This document shows, one piece after another, positions 51,804 through 62,767 of a stretch of DNA of 64,000 nt. The position numbers were made by a program, and so were the translations under genes. The notes below the pieces were generated by a model, which saw nothing but the letters and a program-made list of their open reading frames with translations, did not search any database and was not told the DNA's origin. The stretch lies in the NCBI GenBank assembly GCA_905182995.1, contig CAJJDP010000094.1:226119-290118 (forward strand), written 5' to 3'. Origin of the DNA: Paramecium octaurelia (taxonomy: Eukaryota > Ciliophora > Oligohymenophorea > Peniculida > Parameciidae). Each line of letters begins with the position of its first letter. Position 1 is the stretch's first letter.

Positions 51804-52805
51804 GTTAGGAATGTTGAATATTTTTATTTTCCAAAAAGTAATTTTGATAAAATTCGCAAATTATTTTTTTAAATATTCATCCTAAATTTCTTATTTTATG
51901 AGAAACCTCACGAAGTCAACTATTACCTCACATAGAGTTTATGAGTCACAAACTAAAATACTGATATTTAATACCTTGAGGTTGGTCAACTTCAAAAAAC
52001 TATATTAAAATTGTAATAATTTGCTATTAAACAGTCAATTTGTGGTTGAGGGTATTTGATATTGCTTGTAATAATAATACATAATTACCATTATGTAAAT
52101 AACGAATCAGAATACTTTAATATTGTTTTAAGGAATCCCCTGATTTAAGCTTTTCCAAAAATTTATGTAATTATCGCTATTGGAAATTTAAATAGAAATA
52201 CTTACTTTAAAAGACAGCCTCGATTCAGATTAATGAACATTCTAGAATAATTTATATAAATACTGATATTTGCTAGCTAATTTCTACAAGACACTGTACT
52301 ATTTATTTTTGCATGTATTTATTAATAATTTATAGAAATTAATATAAGCGATATAAACTAAATCAAAACAATGCCTTTTACAAAAATTCATCTTAGAAAT
52401 AAATCTATTAATTTCAATTACATTGTCAACTAAATTACTGTTTTCACACAAAGATAAGAAACATTTCATATGGATTCAACTTACTTGAAATAATTTTGCT
52501 GGAACTAAACAATTTAGTGTAAATTAATCAATCATATTGTTTATAGAGTCATCAAAGTTATTTTAAATTAACACATTGTGTTCCAAACATTTTTATTTAT
52601 AGAAAATAATTATCATAAACTTAAATGTCATAATAATTTCTCTCATAATCATGCATTTCAATAATAATTGAATTTTAAATTAAAATAACTCTTATCATAT
52701 TTCGAGCTATTTTAGTGTTCAATAGTATAATTTCAAGTTATGAGAATTTATTACAATTTTATAAGGAAATAATTGATTCTATAACATATAATATAAATAT
52801 TGTAA
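51804..52805. other. Intergenic, 1 kb, nothing recognised
   Basis: Very AT-rich divergent interval between the UBR4-like and ankyrin genes; it presumably holds both promoters. Only short frames are seen, with no repeat or RNA gene. Confidence 0.6.
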
Positions 52806-53656
52806 ATGGGAAATCAAAATCAGAAGGAGAGACTTTTAAGATACATTGATCAAGCGAAAGTAGAAAAACTTAAACAAATCTTAAAAATGTCACCTAATTT
52901 ACTTAATAAAGATCTTGCATCAGATATCCTCCAAACTCCCTTAGTAAGAGCTGTTTGGAGAAATGATATGAATTTAGCTCAAATAATCTTAAATGTACCA
53001 CTGATTCACCTTATAATTAGTTTGGTGCAAATCCAAATGAAGGAGGTTCCGCAAGTATCACTCCTCTCATGTGGGCTTATAAAGAGACAATATATAATTA
53101 GTTTCTCTATTAATTTAATCTGGAGCTGATATTAACATTCGTTCAAACCAAGGATTTTTCAGCGTTGGATTATTCTATTTTACATGGAAATTATCGACCA
53201 GCTCATTTTCTTTTTGAATTCATATAATCAATTCTCTAGTTCTCATCTTATTATCAATTTGCTTAAGATAATGATTACAGATATGTAAATTATGAAATTA
53301 TGATAACTCATTTAAAGTTAAAGACAGAATACTAATTCATTCCGAATATCTATGAAAAACCTAAAAAAATAATAATTACTTGATCCTGTCATTGACCCAA
53401 GAGAAACTTGGGGAGATTTCATATATAGGTAGAAAGAGTTTAAGAACCCTCCTTTGGTAGAAAGGGATGACTTACCATCTAATCTCTAACCTTAAAATAG
53501 AATTATAGGCAAAATTAGGTAATAGATTAATGGATTACCAATTGAGAAGAGTAAATCTCAATAATATAAAAGCATTAGTCCTTAAGTAATCATATTCATT
53601 TATTATTATTTAAGAATCAAAAAAATGACTCATAGGGCAATCAAAACTTTAATTGA
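52806..53656 (+). CDS. Ankyrin-repeat protein, reading frame broken three times
   Basis: Begins MGNQNQKERLLRY; Gly2 could be N-myristoylated. Ankyrin repeats follow (LLNKDLASDILQTPLVRAVW, LAQIILNFGANPNEGG, TPLMWA, then LIQSGADINIRSNQGF and ALDYSILHGN), then a conserved-looking tail (DPVIDPRETWGDFIY). Two introns: 52995-53020 and 53586-53614. Three single-base slips, at about 53073, 53154 and 53370, all in short T or A runs, separate four otherwise coherent frames; no intron can explain them. Because the gene sits next to the N-marked repeat, low-quality contig-end sequence is more likely than true decay. About 265 codons. Likely a protein-binding adaptor. Confidence 0.75.
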
Positions 53657-53906
53657 ATTTCATTTTATTGATTTGATTTATCTGCAAAGGGAGGAAGATA
53701 TAAATGAACTTCTAAATATTATCATTTTTAATACTTTATACTGTTTTATAATATAATAATGAAGGTACACAAGAGAAGTATTCAGAAAGATTTCTGAAGA
53801 TTATTTAGATTTATCGTTCCTTTAAAAGAGAGAATTATAATGAAACCTGTTCTTTTCTTGTAACCATAAAATTTTAGGCTAATTCTTAACAAAGAATTGT
53901 ATTTTA

Positions 53907-54149
53907 TCACTTCTTGTCAGAAATGTTTTCAATATTTTTATGTATTTTACTATTACTATTAAAGATTGGTTTAAATTGGTTAGATTCAAAGTGCGTAACA
54001 AGAGACAAAGCAATATAAACTAAAACCCATAGAACAAAATTATTAAATAGCCTAATTAAATTTACTCTTATATTGACATTCTTTACTCCCTTTGTAATTT
54101 CCACTTTTTTAGAATTCTCCGTTATATAAGTCTTTGTAGAAAATTTCAA
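53907..54149 (-). CDS. Possible small single-pass membrane protein (copy 1)
   Basis: 80 codons, ATG to TGA, with no TAA or TAG codon at all, which is notable in such AT-rich DNA. Charged N-terminus (MKFSTKTYITENSKKVEITK), one membrane helix (FNNFVLWVLVYIALSLV) and a polar tail. No family is recognised. It lies within the direct repeat and is repeated exactly at 55243-55485, so only one copy may exist in the genome. Confidence 0.35.
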   Translation of the reverse strand: MKFSTKTYITENSKKVEITKGVKNVNIRVNLIRLFNNFVLWVLVYIALSLVTHFESNQFKPIFNSNSKIHKNIENISDKK

Positions 54150-54942
54150 GTCAATAATTCTAAATATTTAATAAAAAAATAAATTATTTTTGTATAATCA
54201 TATAAATTTGGCAAAATAAGACATCATATATAAAATATATTAAGTAATATTTCTTATTTGATTAAATTAGAAAACCAATTTTTTTAATTCCTTAATTGGG
54301 TAATAGATTTATCTCATTTAAAACACTGAAAATAAGGGAGTTAAGAAATAAAATAGTTTACAGGGTTAAAATAAAAATTGATCAGATATAAATCATTTGA
54401 CGAGGAGTACATATTAAAATATCAATAGCATAAAAATAAATTTTGAAAATTTTGATAGATATTTCTGATTCTACTAAATTCAATAGAGAATTAAAAATAT
54501 AAATATAAATTATAATTTGTACTTTTGTATGATTATATTTCAATAATGAAGTTTATTATTTAATATTTTAGTGTGTAATTAGATTATCTTGCCATATTAG
54601 GTTCATTAGATATTAAAATAAATTAATTTATATGAAAATGATTGATGTAGATATACTCTACAACAGTTTTAGAGGAATAAGTTTGATTCCCACAGAACTT
54701 TGAAGTAGATCTTAGTCAACCATTAAAAATATTTATCAATTGATAAGTACTCATTGAAAACAAAACGATTTAATAATTGGAAATTAAAGTGGTTGAAATA
54801 AATATAAATTTAGTTTGAAAAATCCTTTAGGTTAATAGAAATATCGTATTACAATTTAGCTAAAAATATTTGCTCATAGTATTGGTATTTGTAAAGGGAA
54901 TAAAGGTTCAACGTTGTTCTCAAAATTATTATTTATTTTAAT

Positions 54943-55011
54943 ATGCATCAAAGACATTCTAAACTATTTGAATCTGGTGGTGAGGCTGTTAAGAGGAACT
55001 TACTCGAATCT
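54943..55011 (+). pseudogene. Truncated start of the coiled-coil gene, cut by the N
   Basis: The first 23 codons (MHQRHSKLFESGGEAVKRNL...) are identical to the start of the gene at 56279. It is a product of the repeat, most likely an assembly effect, not an independent gene. Confidence 0.8.
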
Positions 55012-55012
55012 N
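55012..55012. other. Single N between repeat copies (assembly join)
   Basis: One undetermined base exactly between two identical 1,335-bp copies. It probably marks a contig junction of unknown true gap size. Confidence 0.9.
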
Positions 55013-56347
55013 TTTATCTGCAAAGGGAGGAAGATATAAATGAACTTCTAAATATTATCATTTTTAATACTTTATACTGTTTTATAATATAATAATGAAG
55101 GTACACAAGAGAAGTATTCAGAAAGATTTCTGAAGATTATTTAGATTTATCGTTCCTTTAAAAGAGAGAATTATAATGAAACCTGTTCTTTTCTTGTAAC
55201 CATAAAATTTTAGGCTAATTCTTAACAAAGAATTGTATTTTATCACTTCTTGTCAGAAATGTTTTCAATATTTTTATGTATTTTACTATTACTATTAAAG
55301 ATTGGTTTAAATTGGTTAGATTCAAAGTGCGTAACAAGAGACAAAGCAATATAAACTAAAACCCATAGAACAAAATTATTAAATAGCCTAATTAAATTTA
55401 CTCTTATATTGACATTCTTTACTCCCTTTGTAATTTCCACTTTTTTAGAATTCTCCGTTATATAAGTCTTTGTAGAAAATTTCAAGTCAATAATTCTAAA
55501 TATTTAATAAAAAAATAAATTATTTTTGTATAATCATATAAATTTGGCAAAATAAGACATCATATATAAAATATATTAAGTAATATTTCTTATTTGATTA
55601 AATTAGAAAACCAATTTTTTTAATTCCTTAATTGGGTAATAGATTTATCTCATTTAAAACACTGAAAATAAGGGAGTTAAGAAATAAAATAGTTTACAGG
55701 GTTAAAATAAAAATTGATCAGATATAAATCATTTGACGAGGAGTACATATTAAAATATCAATAGCATAAAAATAAATTTTGAAAATTTTGATAGATATTT
55801 CTGATTCTACTAAATTCAATAGAGAATTAAAAATATAAATATAAATTATAATTTGTACTTTTGTATGATTATATTTCAATAATGAAGTTTATTATTTAAT
55901 ATTTTAGTGTGTAATTAGATTATCTTGCCATATTAGGTTCATTAGATATTAAAATAAATTAATTTATATGAAAATGATTGATGTAGATATACTCTACAAC
56001 AGTTTTAGAGGAATAAGTTTGATTCCCACAGAACTTTGAAGTAGATCTTAGTCAACCATTAAAAATATTTATCAATTGATAAGTACTCATTGAAAACAAA
56101 ACGATTTAATAATTGGAAATTAAAGTGGTTGAAATAAATATAAATTTAGTTTGAAAAATCCTTTAGGTTAATAGAAATATCGTATTACAATTTAGCTAAA
56201 AATATTTGCTCATAGTATTGGTATTTGTAAAGGGAATAAAGGTTCAACGTTGTTCTCAAAATTATTATTTATTTTAATATGCATCAAAGACATTCTAAAC
56301 TATTTGAATCTGGTGGTGAGGCTGTTAAGAGGAACTTACTCGAATCT
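55013..56347 (+). repeat. Direct repeat copy 2 (1,335 bp)
   Basis: Second copy; it continues without a break into the coiled-coil gene. Besides the small minus-strand ORF and that gene's start, it contains only AT-rich non-coding DNA. Confidence 0.9.
55243..55485 (-). CDS. Possible small single-pass membrane protein (copy 2)
   Basis: Exact copy of the 80-codon frame at 53907-54149, within repeat copy 2. The same caution applies: a real but unrecognised small protein is possible, and the duplication is probably artificial. Confidence 0.35.
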   Translation of the reverse strand: MKFSTKTYITENSKKVEITKGVKNVNIRVNLIRLFNNFVLWVLVYIALSLVTHFESNQFKPIFNSNSKIHKNIENISDKK

Positions 56348-57760
56348 TATTCAATGCAGAATCGGAAACCAAATAGCAACGAGGATTAGTAGTTACGCGA
56401 GTAAGTAGAGAGATTAACAAATGAATTAACAAATTTGAAGAATAAGGATAAAGACAAGGTTTATATTGATAAACAGATACAATGTGAAGACAAGAAATGG
56501 GAATTATTGAATGAGTTAATAAAGTAGAAAGACAAATCGATTGAACAATATGAGAAATAGATAATCAGCTTTAAGAATATGATCCTTTAGAGTAATTAAC
56601 AGAAAAAGGAATTGCTTGAAAAATTGGAGAAGCAAGATCCCATGAAAAAAAGTTAAGTGCTAAAGGTTTCTCAAAATACTCAAACAGATTTTAGTAAGAT
56701 TTCCTAAACTCAATAAACAGACCTTGATTTGGGAATAATCTTTGGAATCAAATAAACTGAGTCAACAAATATGGTATAATAACAAGAATCCAAGCTCGTT
56801 TAGACAGAAGCAAAAACCTATAATGAAATAGCCCTACTAAATCAAGATGAGATGTACAGGGAAATTGAATAATATAAATTAATTCTAAGGGAGTATGATT
56901 CTGAGAATAGGAGATTGAAGTCACTACTTTAACCTAGTAGAGAAAATGTAAACAAGGACACCCAAACTACAATGATGATGGAGGATAAGAGTATTCAAAT
57001 GGAAGACGAAACTGTGAATTAGATGGAGAAGGTGGTTTAAGAGTATTAAAGATAGATAGAGGACTAAAAATAATTGCAAAAACGATGTAATCAACAATAA
57101 ATAGACATGAATACCTTGAAAAAACAGTATGATCAGTTGGTAAGTGATTACTACTTTGTTCAATCTGAGAGTAAAGTGAGTGATAAGAAAATAAAAGAGT
57201 TGAATGAGGAGATAGAGTAATTGAAATATGAATTATAGTCAAAGGATCCAAGTGTGAGCAGTGCAGAGACTGTGACATCTCCAAAGGATTCTCAAAGGAG
57301 TTTCAAGAAAAAAGGGAATAATTAAAAAGTTAAAAATAATGCTTAACCTACTTATTTTAATCCTTAGAACGTTGATGAATTAATCCTTACACAAGAGGAG
57401 AATCAGAAATTGTTAATAAAGATATCGGAATTAAAGAAGGAATTAGTGGAGACTTAAAAAGGATTGAAAGCAATCTAAGAGGAACTAGCAACTAAAGAAT
57501 AGACGCTACTCAGTTAAGGCCAAGAATTGGTACAGTGCTAAACAGAGTTAAGGGGGATCAAGGTTAGAATTGATTCAGTAAATCAATTGGAATAGAGAGT
57601 TTAAGAGTAAGAGTTCAAATATACGGATGAAATTCACAAGTTAACTTAGAAATTGGCAATCTTGAATTCTGATTATTTGGGTATGAAAGTGATTAATCAG
57701 ACATTACACTCTCAATTAGATAAATATTAGAACAGATTAAAATAACAACAATCACCATGA
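56279..57760 (+). CDS. Coiled-coil protein, 493 residues
   Basis: No intron. Begins MHQRHSKLFESGGEAVKRNL and is mostly long charged helix (E, K, Q, L, N) with heptad spacing from about 40-140, 215-330 and 370-480. Polar Ser/Thr/Gln-rich breaks lie between them (around 145-210 and 335-360). It has no catalytic motif, signal peptide or membrane segment. Such proteins are common structural parts of ciliate basal bodies and cortex, but no family can be named. The start region is repeated at 54943. The next gene starts only 22 bases downstream in the same direction. Confidence 0.82.
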
Positions 57761-57782
57761 TTACTTATAAATTTAATTATTA

Positions 57783-58229
57783 ATGTAATTGACTATACCA
57801 TTGAGATTGGCGGATTCATAAGGTACGGCGATGCCAACACCATCAAGTCATTCATGTAAGGCTTAATCAATGAAGAGTCCAAATGCGAGTGCTGTTTCTG
57901 CCAATAACATGTCCCAACAAGCCAAATCTGACTCTATATCAAATCAGCACATTGTTGAATCCTCAATTGGTTTTGCAATCGATTTTAATTCAACTTCACC
58001 AATATAAATACAATGTGAAAATTGTCATACATATTGTAGTTCATTAGTTGTTGTGGAAAGCACCATTTACACTTATATATCAGCATTAATATTGACATTA
58101 ATTTGTCTTTGTTGGATTCCTTTTGTTTTGAAGAATTATTTTATGAAAATCACTCATTCTTGTCCTGGATGTGACAGAATGATAGGATAGTATGATTTTT
58201 TGAATTCTTAATTAAATACAATATAATGA
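57783..58229 (+). CDS. LITAF-domain (CDIP1/LITAF-like) membrane-associated protein
   Basis: 148 residues, no intron. A Ser-rich N-terminus of about 65 residues precedes a LITAF domain: knuckle C78-x2-C81 (CENCHTYC), a hydrophobic membrane-inserting helix (about 92-116, including LILTLICLCWIPFVLKN), and the second knuckle C127-x2-C130 in HSCPGC. It ends in MIGQYD as in LITAF 'H.CP.C...lG.y'. The four Cys bind zinc and the helix dips into the cytoplasmic face of endosomal or lysosomal membranes. Family is clear from order and spacing. The role in Paramecium (endosomal sorting is usual) is inferred. Confidence 0.88.
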
Positions 58230-58285
58230 TTTTGCACTTCATGTTTATGTTTCGTTAACAATATAAATTCATCTTAAATCAAACA

Positions 58286-60153
58286 TCAAAATAACAACAA
58301 CTCAGCAAATCTTATTAAAGATGGAATCAATGCTCCATTTAAATAATAAAACAAATACACTCCAACTTTATTATAATTGAAAACCACCTGTTTGTAGTAT
58401 TAGATAATCTAATCAAACCCAAAGAATGATAAAAACTAAAAATAACCATATAAAAACAGTAAATTTATAGCATACGAGAATATATCCACTAATTTAAAAT
58501 TAGCTACAATAACAAATAAAAATACGTTTAAATCTCAATGGTTAAATGAAGAAAAACCAAGGTCCTAAGAAAATGGCAATAAAAGTGGCGATTGGTATTT
58601 GAACTATTCCTGCATACATCATCACAAAACACACCTAAATCACTAATTCAACCCATAACCATTCAACTACATTTTCATTCCGAGGCAATCTAAATTACCC
58701 AAATATCCATTTCCTTGAAGTATATATGATTATCTAATAAACCACGATGATGACCATCATAATAGCAAAGTATTAATCGAAATACTCAAGCTAACGATTA
58801 TCTAAGTAACTTATCATATTTGGAATGAAACATAAGGTGAACCCCATGAAGATTTCAATTATAGCTTTATGTGCAACCATCGAATTGCATCTACCCAATT
58901 CTTTTTTATCATCATTATATAGATTGAAATGCCATCTACTATAAACAGACTTTATAGCGAAGATGGCACAACTCAAAATCACAAACACATATGGCAAACA
59001 ATAGTTCTATATAGTCAATGTTGAATTTTTGTTTAAAGGAACATACAGAGTTGAACCAGAATGGATGAATTCATCGTTTGCCATTAATGCCTTAATACTC
59101 GCTTCTCCTATCAATAATAACTTATTAGTCAATAAAACTGAATCATTTTTGTTTTAAGAATTGTACCCTCTTAAAGTAAATGAATAAATTCCATATTTCA
59201 TAATGTAAGAGTGAGCTTCATGCAGATCTCCTTGAAACATTTCAATTTAATTGGAAAAGTAAGGATTCATGTATAACAATCTAGCTTACGGTAGCTAATA
59301 CAGAGTATTTAATCCTAATAGCTACCAATATGTTCTTATTTGATTTTCTAAGTATGTTTCAAGTTTTTACATCCAATAATAATTAGTTTCTGTAAATTAA
59401 TAATAAAAATTCTATTTCTCCATAACCTTGTTGATACTATTGTAATAATCTCTGTCTGAGACTTTGCCATTCAATCCAAATACCTTCAAGGCAATAGAAT
59501 CAAATTTATCATCGATATTAATATTAATTGAAGATCTAATAGTTCCAGATCTGGGTATGAAGGACACTTCCTAAGGGTTTACATATTCTTCTAAGAATGC
59601 TGTAATTCCTTGACCATAACTTTTATGATTTGAGTGATGGCCTACAAATATTAGATCTCTTGATAAATAATTGATTTCTAAGAATATTATTGTTCATACA
59701 ATCTGATTAAAATAGTCTAATAAGTGCCAACACATATGCAATACTCCTGATCTTGAGGTTTGTAACCTCATCGTTATATTCAAATGATATCAAACTGCAT
59801 TCATAATCAGGACTTCTTGGTGCTTTCAATTTTGCAATCACATTTTTGTGTTTCTCCTAATAAAATGTTTCCAAACCCAAATTACTAAATGTTTTCATCA
59901 TCAATTATTGGATATCGTCAGTCTTACCGAATTCTTTCATGTATTGCTCAGAATACTAACTTAAGGTTTATGCAAACTAGTTATTGACCTCAACTTGAAT
60001 CAATTGACTTCCATCAAAAGAATTTCTATCTGATTTCGATGAGATTACGAAGAGCAGGTATATTCCATAAATAAATGTAAAAGGAAATACTACTATCAAT
60101 ACTTTCCAGAGTTTCCATTTAATTAGTAATTGATATCCTAGGTCTTTGAACAT
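58286..60153 (-). CDS. GPAA1: GPI transamidase subunit GPAA1 (Gaa1-like)
   Basis: 608 residues with introns at 59678-59699 (22 nt) and 58489-58507 (19 nt). One N-terminal membrane helix (VLIVVFPFTFIYGIYLLFVI) is followed by a lumenal M28-peptidase-like domain with RSPDYECSLISFEY, SRDLIFVGHHSN and YGQGITAFLEEY, matching the 'kDi.fl..d....G..aWL..Y' block of Gaa1. Six or seven C-terminal membrane helices follow. It works in the ER to attach GPI anchors to proteins, fitting a ciliate whose surface antigens are GPI-anchored. The 19-nt intron is needed to reach the last helices (ending RFAELLLF); without it the frame stops at 58413. Confidence 0.85.
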
Positions 60154-60198
60154 TTTTATATTAATAATTGAGTTTATATTAGTTTATATTAAGTAAAT

Positions 60199-60900
60199 TC
60201 AATAAGCCTTTTGTTTCACTCTCAATAAATGTCTAAACTGATCTAGTTTACTACTAAAATCATCCAATCTCGATGATGACTTAGTGCTTGGTATATTTAT
60301 TTTATCGAAAGCCTACTTAGCTGGAGTGCTTATTTTATTGTAATTGGACAATGCTGAACTTGGCCTATAATTTGATCTTTCTAATTTAAATGAGTTCAAC
60401 GATAATTATTGATCTTGGTTTGATAATTTCCTTTCAAAATCCTTTAGTTATTTCATGAATCCAGAATTAGGGCTCACAATCCTTCTTTTACTTTGGATGT
60501 GTAGCATTGTCTGATTGACACTCCAATTGTATTTTTGCATCATGTATGCAGCTACAATTGCAGCAGATCTAGATATCCCAGCATAACAATGTATCAGCAC
60601 ATTGGTCTTTTTGCTTTAATTCTCTATAAATCTAATGCTCTAATCAAAGTATTTATGTAGAGGAAAGTCTTCTGAATCCTCAGCCATGATCCACTAAATT
60701 TATTGATAAATCATTACTAATTTTTGGGCTCCTTATACAGGAACAGATTAATCTAATATTTACAATACTGCTCCAATTTTATGTTAATTGAGCAATTGAG
60801 AGTCTTAGGCTGCATCAACATTTCCTAAGTATATTCCTCCACAACCGTTGAGTGGAGCAACAATACAATTCATTGGCAAGCAATAGTTATTAACGAACAT
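60199..60900 (-). CDS. Dual-specificity protein phosphatase
   Basis: 225 residues. The active-site loop is HCYAGISRS (Cys97, Arg103) with the preceding DSEDFPLHKYFD general-acid region and the helix AAIVAAYMMQKYNW, the standard DSP order; it should dephosphorylate Ser/Thr and Tyr in proteins. The C-terminal 75 residues are Ser/Lys-rich and non-catalytic. A 24-nt intron (60694-60717) has correct ends and its removal gives a better fit (QKLWIMAED). It contains no in-frame TGA, so the unspliced form would encode eight extra residues. Start is the first ATG. Gene lies 45 bases from the start of the GPAA1 gene. Confidence 0.9.
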
Positions 60901-61027
60901 ATTTAATAAACAAAATTAATTAGATAATTGGATATCATTTATTAGTTAAAAATCAGTGTTTATATAGTTTAAATAGCATTTGAAATTTACAATAATATTT
61001 ATTGAATTTTAAATTTTACTAATACTA

Positions 61028-62562
61028 TCACTAAACAACAACAACCTTTTTTTGTACTGCCTTCTAATTTTCATCTTCTGCTTCTGGTAATTTTGATCCC
61101 TTTTTATTCTGTTTACTTAAATTTCTCTTTCTGATACAAACTATAAATACGATTATGATGATCGATGTAAGAACCACAATAACTATTTTGAGAGCTTCAT
61201 ATACTATAAAATATAATAATGTATTATACTAAATTCTTAGTCGACATTTTTAGGAGGATATCTGGTTTTGACTGTGATATTGGATTGATTTAATTCATTT
61301 TAAAACCAATCGTCAGCAGTGAAATTATGTTTAAGTTAGTCAGAGGAACAATTGCTTCTTACAAAGGTTAAAGTCAAGTTTTCCTTGTCAAATCCTATGT
61401 CCCAATTTCTCATCCACACCTATCCCAATATCATTCTCACACTGCCAGAGAATTGTGCAACAGGTAAACAATAAGCATCATGTTATACCATGTCTTTGGT
61501 TAAATAATCTTTTGGAGTCCAATCAAAGATAAAATTATTCTCCATGATAAATTGATAAGTTGGAAAGAATGAAATAAATTACTCAAAGGATCCATGAAGT
61601 GTTTTATTATACACATAACATGCCAAATCATCATTAAATTGCATTTTAGGACAATTAGAAGACTCACAAACGAAAAAATTCACTAATGCTCTTGTTACAT
61701 CAGGATGAGCATTTACAAGAGTAGATCCGGAGTCTATGAATGAACCTCCTCCTGATTATAGATCTGCTCCTGCCAAGATGGTTTTATTATGAACTTTAAT
61801 TTGTGAGATCTTAACACCATAAACAGGTTTATTTTGAGTATGCATGTACGAAATTGTATAATACGCACTGTTTTTTTGATGTCTGCTGTAATCATATTAT
61901 CCTATTGCCATGTAACCATCAATTCTCCCTATGCAAATGGCGAAGAACAAGTTCATTCCATTATGTTGAGTATGAATATCATCCACTATATTCGGAAATG
62001 CAAGACTGGTGTTAGTCTTTGGAGACAACCCCATTATGCCATTTGCCTATTGAGTTTTGAATAAATTGGTTTCTCTGGTCGTACATCCGAAAACACTAGT
62101 CACACTACTATCCTTCTTTGAGATTGATTCATTGGATGATGACTTAGCCTCCATCAATAAATCCCCAAAAATCACTTGATCTTTTAAATAAAACCCTTCC
62201 AGATGAGATCCTTCAGAATAGGAAATAGAAAAAATGCATTATTGATTCAAACATCTCAGACAAGTGCATTCTCCAAATTAGCTTTTGCAATCCAATTCTT
62301 CATATGTTAATGAATTCTTTCTAATGTAATATTAATCCAAATGGATTCCGCATGATTTTGTTTAATCACAAGCATCACAAGGGAAGGCTGTTATTGAGCT
62401 TCCAGTATCAATAATAACTGATTGTCTCTACGGAGGATTGCCAACATAAATATTAACAAAGTAGTATCCTAAATCTGAACTTCCATGAAGGATAGAAGTG
62501 TGAATAGGATCATCATCTTATCCTAGTACTTAAAGTAATTAGATTATATAAATAAAAAACAT
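61028..62562 (-). CDS. Membrane-anchored pepsin-like aspartic protease
   Basis: 502 residues, one 26-nt intron (61203-61228). A signal peptide (MFFIYIIQLLQVLG) precedes the A1 protease domain. The first catalytic Asp is in VIIDTGSSITAFPC (near residue 50) and the second in FIDSGSTLV (near 275). Extra cysteines near 60-110 suggest disulphides as in Plasmodium plasmepsin V or BACE-like enzymes. A membrane helix near 440-460 (VIVVLTSIIIIVFIVC) and a short basic tail (RKRNLSKQNKKG) place it in a secretory or endosomal membrane with the active site in the lumen. It would cleave proteins there. Substrates are unknown. Confidence 0.93.
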
Positions 62563-62767
62563 ATAAAAATTAAAAGAATTAATATTCTTATTATTTACAC
62601 TAAATCTAATTATGCATCACTATTACAGATTGATATATATATATATAATTTATATATCACAATCTCATTCATTTGATATTCAACATAGTTTATATCAAAA
62701 ATATAATACTCATTTGATTAAAAGAAGAAATTGATGATTTGATAATATTGTACTAATAAAAAATGTA

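Larger units (their letters stand above)
53677..55011 (+). repeat. Direct repeat copy 1 (1,335 bp)
   Basis: As far as I can compare by eye, identical to 55013-56347 at an offset of 1,336. It ends inside the first codons of the coiled-coil gene and is separated from copy 2 by a single N. This is the pattern of two contig ends that overlap but were not merged. Confidence 0.9.

Noticed and set aside
58413-58415. TGA as the end of GPAA1
   Set aside because: Splicing 19 bases gives continuous membrane helices and a natural end at 58286.
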